A stretch of DNA of 64,000 nucleotides from Bacteroidota bacterium (GTDB lineage Bacteria; Bacteroidota; Bacteroidia; Chitinophagales; Chitinophagaceae), in assembly GCA_023430465.1 (NCBI GenBank), contig JAEZAM010000049.1, positions 14,375 through 78,374 of the forward strand, given 5' to 3'. Shown piece by piece: positions 7,149-17,259 of this stretch. The position numbers and the translations under genes are program-made. Positions within the stretch are counted from its first letter, which is position 1. The number at the start of each line of letters is the position of its first letter. The notes under the pieces are model-generated. The model was given only the letters and a program-made list of their open reading frames with translations, was not told the origin of the DNA and made no database searches.

Positions 7149-10100
7149 ATGAGTCACGAATTGTTGCAGCAGTACCAGCAGACCCCCCGCCTTTTTCAAT
7201 TGGCGGACAAGCTCTCCTATGCCCGTCCTGAACGAATTTACCTGAAAGGCCTCCGCGGCAGTGCCGCCGAGTTCGTTACAGCCGCCACATTTCTTCATTC
7301 CTCCTGTGCGCAACTCAACCACCTGATCATTCTCAACGATGCCGAGGAAGCAGCCTATTATCACAATACGCTGGAAAATCTCACCGGTGCACTGGATATT
7401 TTTTATTTCCCCTCCTCTTTCAAGAGCCGTAAAAATTTCAAGCTGCTCAACTCGTCTCATGTCATGCTTCGCACCGAAGCCCTGACAAAGCTTGCCGGTG
7501 GAGGAAATCGAAAAGTACTCGTGACCTATCCCGAAGCAATATTCGAAAAAGTGGTACTGCCCTCAGCCCTTTCTTCCAATATCATCCAGATAAAAGTGGG
7601 AGATGTCCTGGCCGTGGACAAACTTCTCCTTCAACTCGCGGATTACGGATTTGAGCGGACCGACTTCGTCTATGAACCCGGGCAATTTGCCATTCGCGGC
7701 GGTATCCTCGACATATATTCTTTTGGTAACGAAAAGCCGTATCGCGTTGAACTGTTCGGTAATGATGTGGACTCCATCCGCATCGTGGATCCGGAAACTC
7801 AGTTGAGCGAACGGAAACTACTGCAGGTTACCATCATTCCCAATGTGGATACGCAGTTTGAAAACGATGAGCGTGTGTCCCTGCTTGAATTCCTGCCGGA
7901 AAACACTGTTACCTGGATCCAGGATTATGAAATTGCGGTAGAGCGTATCGGGGAAAATGAAGATGACCTTTCTTCCTTCCTGCGATTGCTGGAGGAGTGG
8001 AAGCCCGGCTCAGGTTCAAAGCAGGAAGAAGATGATAAGCTTGTCCGGAAAAACATCAGCCCCGATGAATTCATCAGCAGCGATATTTTTTCCCGGCAAT
8101 TATTCAACAGGCATGTGGTTGCATTCGGCCCTTCGGATACATTACCTGACGCAGGGGCATCTACGGAGATAGAGTTTCTTACCAAGGAGCAACCCGCCTT
8201 CAACCGGCAGTTTGATATGCTGATCCGCGACTTGAAAAGTTGGGAGGCAAAGAAATACCAGCTATACATTTTTGCGGAAAACCCGCGGCAGCTTGAACGC
8301 CTGCAAACCATTTTCGATGATCTGAAGGCTGAGATCGTTTTCAACCCGGTCAGCACATCCATCCATGAAGGATTCATCGATGAAGACCTGAAAGTCGTTT
8401 GTTATACTGACCATCAGGTGTTTCAACGATACCATAAATACAGGGTAAAGCAGGCATACAATAAAAATAAAGCACTCACCCTGCGGACCCTCCGGGAGTT
8501 GCAACCCGGAGATTATGTAACCCATATCGATCATGGGGTCGGTGTGTACAGTGGGCTTCAGAAGCTGGAGGCCAATGGTCGTTTGCAGGAAGCAGTACGC
8601 ATCATCTATAAGGACAGCGACATACTTTACGTAAACATCAACTCCCTGCATAAGATCGCCAAGTATACAGGGAAAGATGGCAGCGTGCCCAAGGTCAACA
8701 AACTTGGAAGCGATGTCTGGAATAAATTGAAGGATAAGACCAAGGCCAAGGTAAAGGAGATCGCCTTTGACCTTATACGTCTCTATGCCAAACGTAAGGC
8801 ACAGCAAGGGTTTGCTCATACTCCTGATAATTACATGCAGACCGAGCTGGAAGCCTCCTTCATCTATGAGGATACTCCTGATCAAAGCAAGGCGACAGCG
8901 GATGTGAAGAAAGACATGGAGTCTCCATCGCCCATGGACAGGCTGGTATGCGGTGATGTTGGTTTTGGAAAAACGGAGATCGCTGTGCGCGCAGCTTTCA
9001 AAACCTGTGTGGATGGTAAGCAAGCCGCCGTACTGGTCCCTACCACTATCCTCGCCTTTCAACACTATAAGACTTTCAAGGACCGACTGAAAGACTTTCC
9101 CGTTACCGTTGATTATATCAACCGCTTCAAGTCGGCCAAAGAAAAAAAAGAAACCCTCAAGCGATTGGAAGAGGGTAAGATCGATATCCTTGTTGGTACG
9201 CATGGTATCCTGGGAAAAGAGGTCAAGTTTAAAGACCTTGGATTACTGATCGTAGATGAAGAACAAAAATTTGGCGTAGCCCACAAGGAAAAAATTAAAA
9301 CGCTTCGTACAACAGTCGATTGCCTTACGCTGACTGCCACACCAATCCCGCGGACCTTGCAATTTTCGCTCATGGGTGCGCGGGATCTGAGCATCATGAA
9401 CACTCCTCCTCCTAATCGTCAGCCAATCCAGACAGAGGTGCAGGTGTACAACGAGGACTTTATTCGCGAGGCTATCTATTTTGAAACAGAGCGCGGTGGC
9501 CAGGTGTTTTTTATTTACAACCGGATTGCCGGCCTTGCTGAAATGGCCAGTATCATCCAGGGCCTTTGCCCGGACCTGAGTATTGGCTATGCTCACGGGC
9601 AAATGGAAGGGCATGAACTCGAAGAACGGATACTTGATTTCATTGACCGCAAATATGATGTCCTTGTTTGTACCAATATCGTTGAAAGCGGGGTGGATAT
9701 TCCCAACGTCAACACGATCATCGTCAACAATGCACACCAGTTTGGGCTGAGCGATCTCCATCAGCTTCGCGGTCGTGTGGGCCGTAGCAACAGGAAAGCA
9801 TTCTGTTACCTCCTTGCTCCGCCGATGAGCACCCTGCCAACTGATTCCCGCAAACGGCTGCAAACCCTGGAACAGCATAGCGAATTAGGAAGCGGGTTCC
9901 AGATCGCGATGCGGGATCTGGATATCCGTGGCGCCGGCAACCTGCTCGGTGGCGAACAAAGTGGTTTCATGGCCGAGATCGGATTCGAGATGTACCAGAA
10001 GATACTGGACGAGTCCATCCGTGAATTGAAACGAACGGAATTCAAAGAACTCTTCCGGGAAGAAATTGCCAAACAGGATGATTTTGTGCAGGATTGCACG

Positions 10101-10550
10101 ATCGATACGGATCTCGAGATACTCATACCTGACAGCTACGTGGAAAGCATTACAGAAAGACTTTCACTGTATCAGCGACTCGATAATTGTGAGACCGAGG
10201 AGGACCTGGTGGATATGCGCGAAGAGATGACCGATCGTTTTGGAGCACTGCCGGGGCAGGTGGAGGATCTTTTCATCACCGTTAGATGCAGGAAGTTGGC
10301 TGTCGCATTAGGTTTTGAAAAAATGTCCCTCAAGGATTCGGTGTTACGCTGCCATTTTATCAATCGTCCTGATTCACCTTATTTCGAATCAGAACTGTTC
10401 AATAAAATTCTCCAGTACCTGCAAACAGGTACGAATAAAGCCAGGCTGAAGCAGGTAGGGAAGTTGTTCCTGCTGATCGTTGATCCGGTAAAGTCGATGA
10501 CCGAAATGCATAGCTTTTTACAAAGGATGCATGCAGAGGTAGTGGGGTGA
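7149..10550 (+). CDS. mfd: Transcription-repair coupling factor
   Basis: A 1133-residue Mfd from the ATG at 7149 (MSHELLQQY); an earlier start at 7134 is a TTG. The order is normal: a UvrB-like N-terminal module (FAIRGGILDIYSF), the CarD-like RNA polymerase interaction domain starting around GDYVTHIDHGVGVYSGL, and the SF2 translocase. The translocase carries Walker A GDVGFGKT at 602-609 and DEEQ at 703-706, and the C-terminal regulatory domain follows. It displaces RNA polymerase stalled at DNA lesions and recruits UvrA. The stop codon is followed after 2 bp by a tandem heptamer array. Confidence 0.97.
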   Translation: MSHELLQQYQQTPRLFQLADKLSYARPERIYLKGLRGSAAEFVTAATFLHSSCAQLNHLIILNDAEEAAYYHNTLENLTGALDIFYFPSSFKSRKNFKLLNSSHVMLRTEALTKLAGGGNRKVLVTYPEAIFEKVVLPSALSSNIIQIKVGDVLAVDKLLLQLADYGFERTDFVYEPGQFAIRGGILDIYSFGNEKPYRVELFGNDVDSIRIVDPETQLSERKLLQVTIIPNVDTQFENDERVSLLEFLPENTVTWIQDYEIAVERIGENEDDLSSFLRLLEEWKPGSGSKQEEDDKLVRKNISPDEFISSDIFSRQLFNRHVVAFGPSDTLPDAGASTEIEFLTKEQPAFNRQFDMLIRDLKSWEAKKYQLYIFAENPRQLERLQTIFDDLKAEIVFNPVSTSIHEGFIDEDLKVVCYTDHQVFQRYHKYRVKQAYNKNKALTLRTLRELQPGDYVTHIDHGVGVYSGLQKLEANGRLQEAVRIIYKDSDILYVNINSLHKIAKYTGKDGSVPKVNKLGSDVWNKLKDKTKAKVKEIAFDLIRLYAKRKAQQGFAHTPDNYMQTELEASFIYEDTPDQSKATADVKKDMESPSPMDRLVCGDVGFGKTEIAVRAAFKTCVDGKQAAVLVPTTILAFQHYKTFKDRLKDFPVTVDYINRFKSAKEKKETLKRLEEGKIDILVGTHGILGKEVKFKDLGLLIVDEEQKFGVAHKEKIKTLRTTVDCLTLTATPIPRTLQFSLMGARDLSIMNTPPPNRQPIQTEVQVYNEDFIREAIYFETERGGQVFFIYNRIAGLAEMASIIQGLCPDLSIGYAHGQMEGHELEERILDFIDRKYDVLVCTNIVESGVDIPNVNTIIVNNAHQFGLSDLHQLRGRVGRSNRKAFCYLLAPPMSTLPTDSRKRLQTLEQHSELGSGFQIAMRDLDIRGAGNLLGGEQSGFMAEIGFEMYQKILDESIRELKRTEFKELFREEIAKQDDFVQDCTIDTDLEILIPDSYVESITERLSLYQRLDNCETEEDLVDMREEMTDRFGALPGQVEDLFITVRCRKLAVALGFEKMSLKDSVLRCHFINRPDSPYFESELFNKILQYLQTGTNKARLKQVGKLFLLIVDPVKSMTEMHSFLQRMHAEVVG

Positions 10551-10552
10551 GA

Positions 10553-10594
10553 AAAAGTCAAAATTCAAAAGTCAAAATTCAAAAGTCAAAACTC
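10553..10594. repeat. Tandem heptamer array (six units, AAAAGTC / AAAATTC)
   Basis: Six consecutive 7-nt units alternate AAAAGTC and AAAATTC (the last is AAAACTC), giving a 14-nt super-period. The array begins 2 bp after the mfd stop codon. It is a low-complexity microsatellite outside coding sequence, so no protein is affected. Confidence 0.9.
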
Positions 10595-10642
10595 ATAAGG
10601 TAAGGACATACTTTACCTCCACCTGAACCCTAGCCTGAACCT

Positions 10643-10677
10643 CCGCACTCCACACTCCGCACTCCGCACTCCACACC
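10643..10677. repeat. Tandem heptamer array (five units, CCGCACT / CCACACT)
   Basis: Five 7-nt units of CCRCACT type lie downstream of two CCTGAACC-like hexamer relics (10622-10642). A related CACTCCA/CACTCCG array lies at 21257-21290, also next to a GGTTGA-type hexamer array, so the two repeat types occur together at two loci. Confidence 0.85.
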
Positions 10678-10683
10678 CTCCCA

Positions 10684-10712
10684 TTGTCTTTTCCGGCTTT
10701 TTAGTATATTTT
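10684..10712 (+). promoter_or_regulatory. Probable Bacteroidota-type promoter of the S8 peptidase gene
   Basis: A TTG at 10684-10686 and TATATTTT at 10705-10712 are separated by 18 bp. This resembles the -33 TTG / -7 TAnnTTTG elements of the Bacteroidota primary sigma factor, with one mismatch in the -7 box. The ATG follows 20 bp later. The spacing equals that seen upstream of susC. Confidence 0.5.
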
Positions 10713-10732
10713 TATTCCCCTCAACAGCCCCC

Positions 10733-13700
10733 ATGAGAATTCATCCAAATCCACTGATAACCTGCGTGTTAGTCATTTCTTCGTTTTTCGTGAATGCGCA
10801 GCAGCCATCCCGCTTTACCATTGGCGGGCGTACACCTGCTCCACCAACAGCCATCAGCCGTGAACCATTAACAAAAATGGACCGCGAACTGCCACGTTTC
10901 CATGGCAAAGCCCGGGTCATCCTACAGTTTACAGCCTTGCCAACTGAAGCCGAAAAGCAGGGTTTGCTTGCCCGCGGAGTAATACTACAGGAATACATTC
11001 CTGATAATGCCTATGCCGCCCTGATTGCTGCACCTCTGAACCCTGAAATGTTTCGCGCTGCGCGGGTGGGTGGTATCACAACATTCGATGCCTCAGACAA
11101 AATCCAGCCCCTGTTGAGGAACGGCCGCCTTCCTTCCTGGGCTGTTACGGTGGAAGGGAAAGTTGATTTGTGGGTGAGCTTTCCTGCAGGGTTTTCCTTA
11201 ACGGACGTGACTGCAGAACTCAGCAGCCGGCAGTTTGAGATCACCTCTACATTATTCAGTAATTATGGCATACTGGCCGTTCGCGCTGAACAACACCGGC
11301 TGACTGAACTGGCTTCCTATCCTTTCATATCCTACGTGCAGGCAGCGCCGAAAAAAGATGAGCCGTTGAATGATCATAGCATTGGAAATACAAAAGCAAA
11401 TGTGCTGCAATTACCCGGGGGACGAAATCTTCAGGGTGACGGCGTTGTGATCGGGATAGGTGATGATTCAAACCCGATGCGACACGTGGACCTTGAGGGC
11501 CGTGTGATAAACCATTCTGCCCAGACGGGCAATTCGCATGGTCTTCACGTAAGTGGTACCGCGGCCGGGGCAGGCAATGTACGCGAACTGGCCCGGGGCT
11601 TCGCGCCGCATGCGAAGATCATTGCACAAAGCTATTCGAATATACTCGGTTACGCACCACAATATGTACAGGACCATGGAATGGTGATCACCAACAATTC
11701 TTACGGTAACGTCGTAAATGATTGCGCCACCTTCGGTATCTATGATCTCTACTCGAGGGTAATGGATCAGCAGGCTTTCCAGTTACCACACCTGCAGCAT
11801 GTATTTGCTTCGGGTAACAGCGGAAGCTATAACTGCTATAATTATACTGCTGGTTTCAGTAACGTACTCGGTGCGTATCAGACAGCCAAGAACACCATCG
11901 TTGTCGGGAATGGGAATGCTGTTTACAATCATAACTCAAACTCAAGTAAAGGACCAGTGAGGGATGGTCGTGTAAAACCGGAGATCACTGCGCAGGGCAC
12001 TTCGGTTTATTCGCTCAATCCAGTAAATGGCTATGCCTACAATACGGGCACCAGCATGTCGTCACCGGCAGTAGCAGGCGGACTTGCATTGCTTTACCAG
12101 CGCTATCGGCAACTCCATGGTGGTGCAGATCCTGAAAACGGGTTGATGAAGGCGCTACTGGTCAATGGTGCAGATGATAAAGGCAATCCGGGCGTAGATT
12201 ATCGGTTTGGATTTGGATGGATGAATCTGCTCCGCTCGGTAAAGATGCTGGAAAACGGGAACTATTTCACCGGATCTGTAAATGCAGCCGCGACAAATAC
12301 GCACTCCATCACGATTCCTGCCGGTTCAACTATCGCCCTGTTGAAAGTGATGCTGTACTGGAATGATTCTGCTGCAGCGCCTTATTCATCAAGAGCACTG
12401 GTGAATGATCTTGATCTTGAAGTGGTTTCTCCTTCCGCAACCATATACTATCCCCAGATTCTCGACACAATTCCCGCGAATGTCAATAATCCAGCAACCA
12501 CGGGACCTGATCACTGGAACAATATTGAACAGGTAGTTATAACCAACCCGGGCACGGGGACGTTCACCTTTAATGTTAAAGGAACAACGATCCCTCTCGC
12601 TCCACAGCATGGATACTACCTGGTGTTCGATACACTTGCTGCCGGTGTGACGCTTACCTATCCGGCAGGTGGTGAGCGTATGGTGACGGGAGAGCAGGTT
12701 TATGTGACCTGGGATGCTTATGGCAATCCCGCCAATGATTTCACCATTGAACAATCCGTCAACGGCGGACCTTTTGCACCCGTTGTCGCCACTGTTGCTG
12801 CATCGGCGCGGCAGGTTAGCTGGGCGCCCACGATGCCTTTTGCTGAAAATGTCAGGCTGAAAATCATTCATAACGGAACGGGAAATGAATCCATCAGCAA
12901 TCCGTTCACCGTATTGGGTGTACCCGCGAACTTCACCGCCACTGTGTCCTGTCCCGGCTATATCACCACCTCATGGAATGCTGTATTGGGCGCCACTGAC
13001 TATGAGATTTTTATCTTACGCAATAATGAAATGTTGCCGGTTGCAACAACAACTGCCACCACGTATACCATCAGCGGATTATCACCAGACAGTACCTATT
13101 GGGTTTCTGTTCGCGCAAGGATCAATGGCCAACCCAGCCGCCGGGTAGATGCGCTGGGCCGTCAGCCAAATACCGGAACATGTACCGGTACGGTATCGGA
13201 TAATGATCTTCGACTGGAAACGATCCTGGCGCCACGCTCAGGCCGCCGGTTTACCTCAACGGAATTGACCGCCACAACACCGGTCACTATCCGGATCCGT
13301 AATCTAGATGATGTCACCGCCACGGGCAACATCGATGTATCATATCAGTTAGACAACGGCGCGTTTATTCATGAAACCATCGTTTCACCAGCCATTGCTG
13401 CGGGTGGAACTTTTGACTACACCTTTGCAACAACGATCGATCTCAGTGCGACGGGCACTTACAACCTCCGGGCTGCGATCGACTATCCCGGTGATGCAGT
13501 GGCTGTGAACGATAGTCTTGCTGCGGTAGTGCGCCAGTTGGATAATCCGTTCATAGATCTTGCAGCAGCGCCATTTCTTGATGACCTCGAAGCTGCACCC
13601 AAAGCTGAACAGAAAGGCAGAGTAGTAGGTCTTGCCGGACTTGACAGATATGATTTCATAGCCTCGACCATATACGGACGCGTGAGAACATTTCTTACAT

Positions 13701-16099
13701 CAGGAAACGCCCGCTCCGGTAACCGTGCACTAACGCTGGATACAGATCGCTTCCATGCGCCGGGTAACATTGATTCACTTACCGGTACGTTTAATGTTGC
13801 GGGTTTTGATGTGCTTACGGATGATATCCGCCTGGACTTTCAATACAAGCATCATGGCCAGACCCCTAATGCAGCCAACAATACATGGATACGGGGAAAT
13901 GACCAGCAGCCCTGGGTACCCGTGTTTGATCTGTATGCAAACCAGGAGGCACCAGGTGTTTTCAAAAGAAGCAGCAGTATCGAAGTGAGTGATCTGCTCG
14001 ATGCCAACGGACAGGTGTTTACATCCAGTTTCCAGGTGCGTTGGGGACAATGGGGAAATATGCTAGCAGCCGATTATGAAAGCGGTGCCGGTTATACGCT
14101 GGATGATATACGTCTTTATCGCGTCATCGATGATATCCAGATGATCCGGATCGATACGCCGATCGTTTCGAGTTGCGGACTGGGCAACGCAGAGCAGGTA
14201 AAGGTTACGGTTCGCAACAGCGCCAACCATACTATCAATTCCATCCCGGTGTCAATGCAGGCTGATGGCGGTACCATTCATACTGAAACAATACCATCGA
14301 TCGGGCCGAACAGTACTGTCCAGTATACCTTCACGGCAACAGTTGATCTGTCATCATTTGGTGATCATACGGTTCGTACCTGGGTTGATCTTGCCACGGA
14401 TACTTACCGGGATAATGACACTGCTGTTGTAGAGCTTCATAATTCACCCATCATCAGCACTTTCCCTTACCTGCAGGATTTCGAAGCGGGAGATGGCAAC
14501 TGGTATACAAGAGGGAAGAATAGTTCATGGGCGCTCGGTACCCCTTCTGCACCGCGTATCCGACGTGCAGCGAGTGGCGTCAAGGCATGGAAGACAGGAC
14601 TGGCGGGCAACTATAACGATGCCGAGTTCTCTTACTTGTATTCGCCCTGCTTTGATATTACCGGCATGACAAATCCTACCCTGAGCCTCAGCCTCGCGCT
14701 TGATCTGGAAGACTGCGGCGCCGGCGGTGCATGCGATGTTGGCTATATAGAATACTCCGCCGACGGGGTTAACTGGACGCGACTGGGCAATACCGGTTCC
14801 GGTACAAACTGGTACAACCGCAACTATCCTGGCAACCCGGCCTGGAGCATTGAAAATTATACACGCTGGCATGTGGCAACTACAGCCTTGCCCACCGGCA
14901 TGAGCCGGCTGAGATTGCGTGTTGTCCTTTCCAGTGATCCGTATGTCAACCGCGAAGGAATTGCCATCGATGACGTTCATATTTATGACAACGTGAACGG
15001 CATCTATACAGGCCCGCCACTTACCAGCGCACCAGTGGTGCAAATACCAACCGGTACAGGTTGGACGGATTTTACATCAGGTGGTAAACTGATCGCTTCC
15101 ATCAACGCAAACGGACAGGCACCGGGTCCCGTCGAGGCAATGGCTTATATACATTCCGGCTCTGTGAGAAGCTACCAGGGCCAGTATTATCATAACAGAA
15201 ACATCACATTAAAGCCAGCCGTGAATATCCTGTCGGACAGTGTAACCGTAAGAATGTATTTCACTGATGCGGAAACCGAAGCGCTGATCAATGCCACTGG
15301 TTGTGCGGGCTGCACTAAGCCGGCAAGTGCATATGATCTTGGGGTATCGAAATACAGCGACGCGAATGATGCCATGGAAAATGGTTCATTATCGGATGAT
15401 CTTTCCGGGTCCTGGAATTTTATCACTTCTGCAAATGCGCGAAAAGTACCATTTGACAATGGCTACTATGTGGAATTCAAGGTGATTGATTTCTCAGAGT
15501 TCTGGCTCAACAACGGTGGTGTAAACAACAATCAGCCGCTTCCTGTGACACTACTGTCATTCAATGCACGAAAGCAGGGCGAAAAAAATGTGGTTGTGGA
15601 ATGGAAGACGGAAGCCGAGCGGGATCTGGACAGCTATGTAGTTGAGGTGGCAAAAGGAAATCAGCAATTGCAGGCGAATAATTTTACCACGATAGGGCAG
15701 GTGACTGCTGCAGGAAGCACGTTCTATTCGTTCACCGATGAAGAAGACAATAAATCAGGTGTACGATATTACCGCTTACGCATGGTAGACCGGGATGGAT
15801 CGTTTACCTGGTCCCCGGTGCGCCCGGTGGTGTTCCGCAATGAGATCAAATGGCAGGTGTATCCAAACCCAACCGATGGCAGGTTCAGCGTTATTTACCA
15901 GGTTGCTTCGGGTGAGATAGTCGACATGGTTGTTCGTGATGTAACCGGCAGACAGGTGGCTGCGATCCGCAGGAAGGCGACGGGTTTTGTGGAGAAAGCC
16001 GATATCGATCTGGGCGAGGCCATCCATGCTGCGGGTTTATATCTTGTGGAAGTTTCAGCAGGAGATCGCAAGGAGTTATTCCGGGTGCTAAAGCGGTAA
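10733..16099 (+). CDS. Secreted S8 (subtilisin-like) peptidase, multidomain, T9SS type A sorting tail
   Basis: A 1788-residue secreted protein. A signal peptide covers residues 1-22 and a propeptide-like region extends to ~215. The subtilase domain has catalytic Asp in GIGDDSN (D244), His in SHGLHVSGTAAG (H269) and Ser in GTSMSSP (S441). After it come beta-sandwich modules, a fibronectin type III domain (about 730-810), CARDB-like repeats containing DNDTA/VNDSLA motifs, two MAM/jelly-roll-like segments, and a T9SS C-terminal sorting domain in the last ~80 residues (WQVYPNPTDGRFSVIYQ onward). It is expected to be exported by the Sec and T9SS routes and anchored or released at the surface. The substrate is unknown. 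A strong terminator follows the gene. Confidence 0.92.
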   Translation: MRIHPNPLITCVLVISSFFVNAQQPSRFTIGGRTPAPPTAISREPLTKMDRELPRFHGKARVILQFTALPTEAEKQGLLARGVILQEYIPDNAYAALIAAPLNPEMFRAARVGGITTFDASDKIQPLLRNGRLPSWAVTVEGKVDLWVSFPAGFSLTDVTAELSSRQFEITSTLFSNYGILAVRAEQHRLTELASYPFISYVQAAPKKDEPLNDHSIGNTKANVLQLPGGRNLQGDGVVIGIGDDSNPMRHVDLEGRVINHSAQTGNSHGLHVSGTAAGAGNVRELARGFAPHAKIIAQSYSNILGYAPQYVQDHGMVITNNSYGNVVNDCATFGIYDLYSRVMDQQAFQLPHLQHVFASGNSGSYNCYNYTAGFSNVLGAYQTAKNTIVVGNGNAVYNHNSNSSKGPVRDGRVKPEITAQGTSVYSLNPVNGYAYNTGTSMSSPAVAGGLALLYQRYRQLHGGADPENGLMKALLVNGADDKGNPGVDYRFGFGWMNLLRSVKMLENGNYFTGSVNAAATNTHSITIPAGSTIALLKVMLYWNDSAAAPYSSRALVNDLDLEVVSPSATIYYPQILDTIPANVNNPATTGPDHWNNIEQVVITNPGTGTFTFNVKGTTIPLAPQHGYYLVFDTLAAGVTLTYPAGGERMVTGEQVYVTWDAYGNPANDFTIEQSVNGGPFAPVVATVAASARQVSWAPTMPFAENVRLKIIHNGTGNESISNPFTVLGVPANFTATVSCPGYITTSWNAVLGATDYEIFILRNNEMLPVATTTATTYTISGLSPDSTYWVSVRARINGQPSRRVDALGRQPNTGTCTGTVSDNDLRLETILAPRSGRRFTSTELTATTPVTIRIRNLDDVTATGNIDVSYQLDNGAFIHETIVSPAIAAGGTFDYTFATTIDLSATGTYNLRAAIDYPGDAVAVNDSLAAVVRQLDNPFIDLAAAPFLDDLEAAPKAEQKGRVVGLAGLDRYDFIASTIYGRVRTFLTSGNARSGNRALTLDTDRFHAPGNIDSLTGTFNVAGFDVLTDDIRLDFQYKHHGQTPNAANNTWIRGNDQQPWVPVFDLYANQEAPGVFKRSSSIEVSDLLDANGQVFTSSFQVRWGQWGNMLAADYESGAGYTLDDIRLYRVIDDIQMIRIDTPIVSSCGLGNAEQVKVTVRNSANHTINSIPVSMQADGGTIHTETIPSIGPNSTVQYTFTATVDLSSFGDHTVRTWVDLATDTYRDNDTAVVELHNSPIISTFPYLQDFEAGDGNWYTRGKNSSWALGTPSAPRIRRAASGVKAWKTGLAGNYNDAEFSYLYSPCFDITGMTNPTLSLSLALDLEDCGAGGACDVGYIEYSADGVNWTRLGNTGSGTNWYNRNYPGNPAWSIENYTRWHVATTALPTGMSRLRLRVVLSSDPYVNREGIAIDDVHIYDNVNGIYTGPPLTSAPVVQIPTGTGWTDFTSGGKLIASINANGQAPGPVEAMAYIHSGSVRSYQGQYYHNRNITLKPAVNILSDSVTVRMYFTDAETEALINATGCAGCTKPASAYDLGVSKYSDANDAMENGSLSDDLSGSWNFITSANARKVPFDNGYYVEFKVIDFSEFWLNNGGVNNNQPLPVTLLSFNARKQGEKNVVVEWKTEAERDLDSYVVEVAKGNQQLQANNFTTIGQVTAAGSTFYSFTDEEDNKSGVRYYRLRMVDRDGSFTWSPVRPVVFRNEIKWQVYPNPTDGRFSVIYQVASGEIVDMVVRDVTGRQVAAIRRKATGFVEKADIDLGEAIHAAGLYLVEVSAGDRKELFRVLKR

Positions 16100-16120
16100 C
16101 TTTTCTTCGTAAAATAACGT

Positions 16121-16148
16121 GTACAGGCCTCCAAACGGAGGCCTGTAC
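16121..16148 (+). terminator. Rho-independent terminator after the S8 peptidase gene
   Basis: A perfect 12-bp stem (GTACAGGCCTCC / GGAGGCCTGTAC) with an AAAC loop, then TGCTTTT. It separates the peptidase from the following T9SS cargo gene. Confidence 0.85.
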
Positions 16149-16199
16149 TGCTTTTGGTAAGATTATTGTTTATGGATGGAACCAGAACCATCCAATGCT

Positions 16200-17210
16200 A
16201 TGAGAAAACCCATCCGCCTGCTTATTCTTCTGCTCTTCCTTTGCAGGTATGCCCAAGCCCAGCATTGCGATGTTCCCGATACACTTTTCACCAACGATAC
16301 GATAGTCGTCTGCTCAGGTACCACTTACCAACTGGATGCACCTGTCGTCGCAGGTGCCAGCTATGCCTGGTCAACAATGGAAACCAGTTCATCGATTACC
16401 ATACCTGTCAGCGGAATGTATTGGGTGACAGTAACGGCTGGCGCCTGCAGCCGGGTTGATACAGTAACTGTCCTGTTTAATTCCTTCCTGCTGTCACCGC
16501 TGGTGCCTGATCTTAAACTTTGCAAAGGCCGCCCTGCTACCCCCTTCACCGGGGTTGGCCAACAGATACAATGGTATACCGACCCACTTGGTGGTACGGG
16601 CACTTCCGGTTTCCCGGTTCCTTCTACATCCGATACAGGTACTACCATCTATTGGTTCACCCAAACCATGCAGGGATGTGAAAGTCCAAGGGTACCGGTT
16701 ACGGTAAAAGTGATCGATAAGCCATACTTCGATCTTGGTGAGGCATTCATCATCCCCTGTGGTAGTTCGATCACCCTGCAGGTGGTTCCCGACGGTGAAT
16801 CGGACTACACCTGGAGCAATGGCAGTCATGCGATATCTATGGAGGTTCGTCAGCGGGGCACTTACCAGCTTTATGCGGAGAATATGTGTGGTGATTTCCG
16901 CGATACCACACGGGCCGTGGAATGCCAGGATAACTGCGTTCAGTTTCCAACAGCCTTCACTCCCAATGGTGATGGAAAAAACGACGGCTATGGTGCGTCC
17001 TATTTTTGCCCGGTGAATAAGTTCAGACTGGTGATCTATAACAGGAATGGGGAGATGGTATTTCAAACCACGGACCCATCTGCCAGGTGGAACGGTGTAT
17101 TCCGTTCCAAATTACAACCCGCCGGTGTGTATGTATTCATGGCTGAGTTCGATGATTTTATCCTGAAAAAGCCGTTTACGCAGAAAGGAACTTTCGTATT
17201 GATCCGGTAA
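16200..17210 (+). CDS. Secreted protein with gliding-motility-type (T9SS type B) C-terminal domain
   Basis: A 336-residue protein from the ATG at 16200 (MRKPIRLLILLLFLCRYAQAQ, a clear signal peptide); upstream in-frame codons only add charged residues before it. The middle contains two Ig-like beta modules with CSGTTYQLDAP and CGSSITLQV starts, typical of SprB-like adhesins. The C-terminus has FPTAFTPNGDGKNDGYG and WNGVFRSKLQPAGVYVFMAEF, the CHU_C / type B T9SS sorting signature. It is probably a surface protein. The binding target is unknown. Confidence 0.88.
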   Translation: MRKPIRLLILLLFLCRYAQAQHCDVPDTLFTNDTIVVCSGTTYQLDAPVVAGASYAWSTMETSSSITIPVSGMYWVTVTAGACSRVDTVTVLFNSFLLSPLVPDLKLCKGRPATPFTGVGQQIQWYTDPLGGTGTSGFPVPSTSDTGTTIYWFTQTMQGCESPRVPVTVKVIDKPYFDLGEAFIIPCGSSITLQVVPDGESDYTWSNGSHAISMEVRQRGTYQLYAENMCGDFRDTTRAVECQDNCVQFPTAFTPNGDGKNDGYGASYFCPVNKFRLVIYNRNGEMVFQTTDPSARWNGVFRSKLQPAGVYVFMAEFDDFILKKPFTQKGTFVLIR

Positions 17211-17216
17211 TAAAAA

Positions 17217-17237
17217 AGCCAGGACTATGTCCTGGCT
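17217..17237. terminator. Bidirectional terminator between convergent genes
   Basis: A 9-bp perfect stem (AGCCAGGAC / GTCCTGGCT) with a TAT loop, an A-run on the left and a short T-run on the right, so it can serve both the CHU_C gene and the small minus-strand gene. Confidence 0.8.
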
Positions 17238-17259
17238 GCTCAGTTTTACCTGAATATGT

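Noticed and set aside
10553..10677. CRISPR array
   Set aside because: The periodic unit is 7 nt with no spacers and no cas genes; it is a microsatellite.
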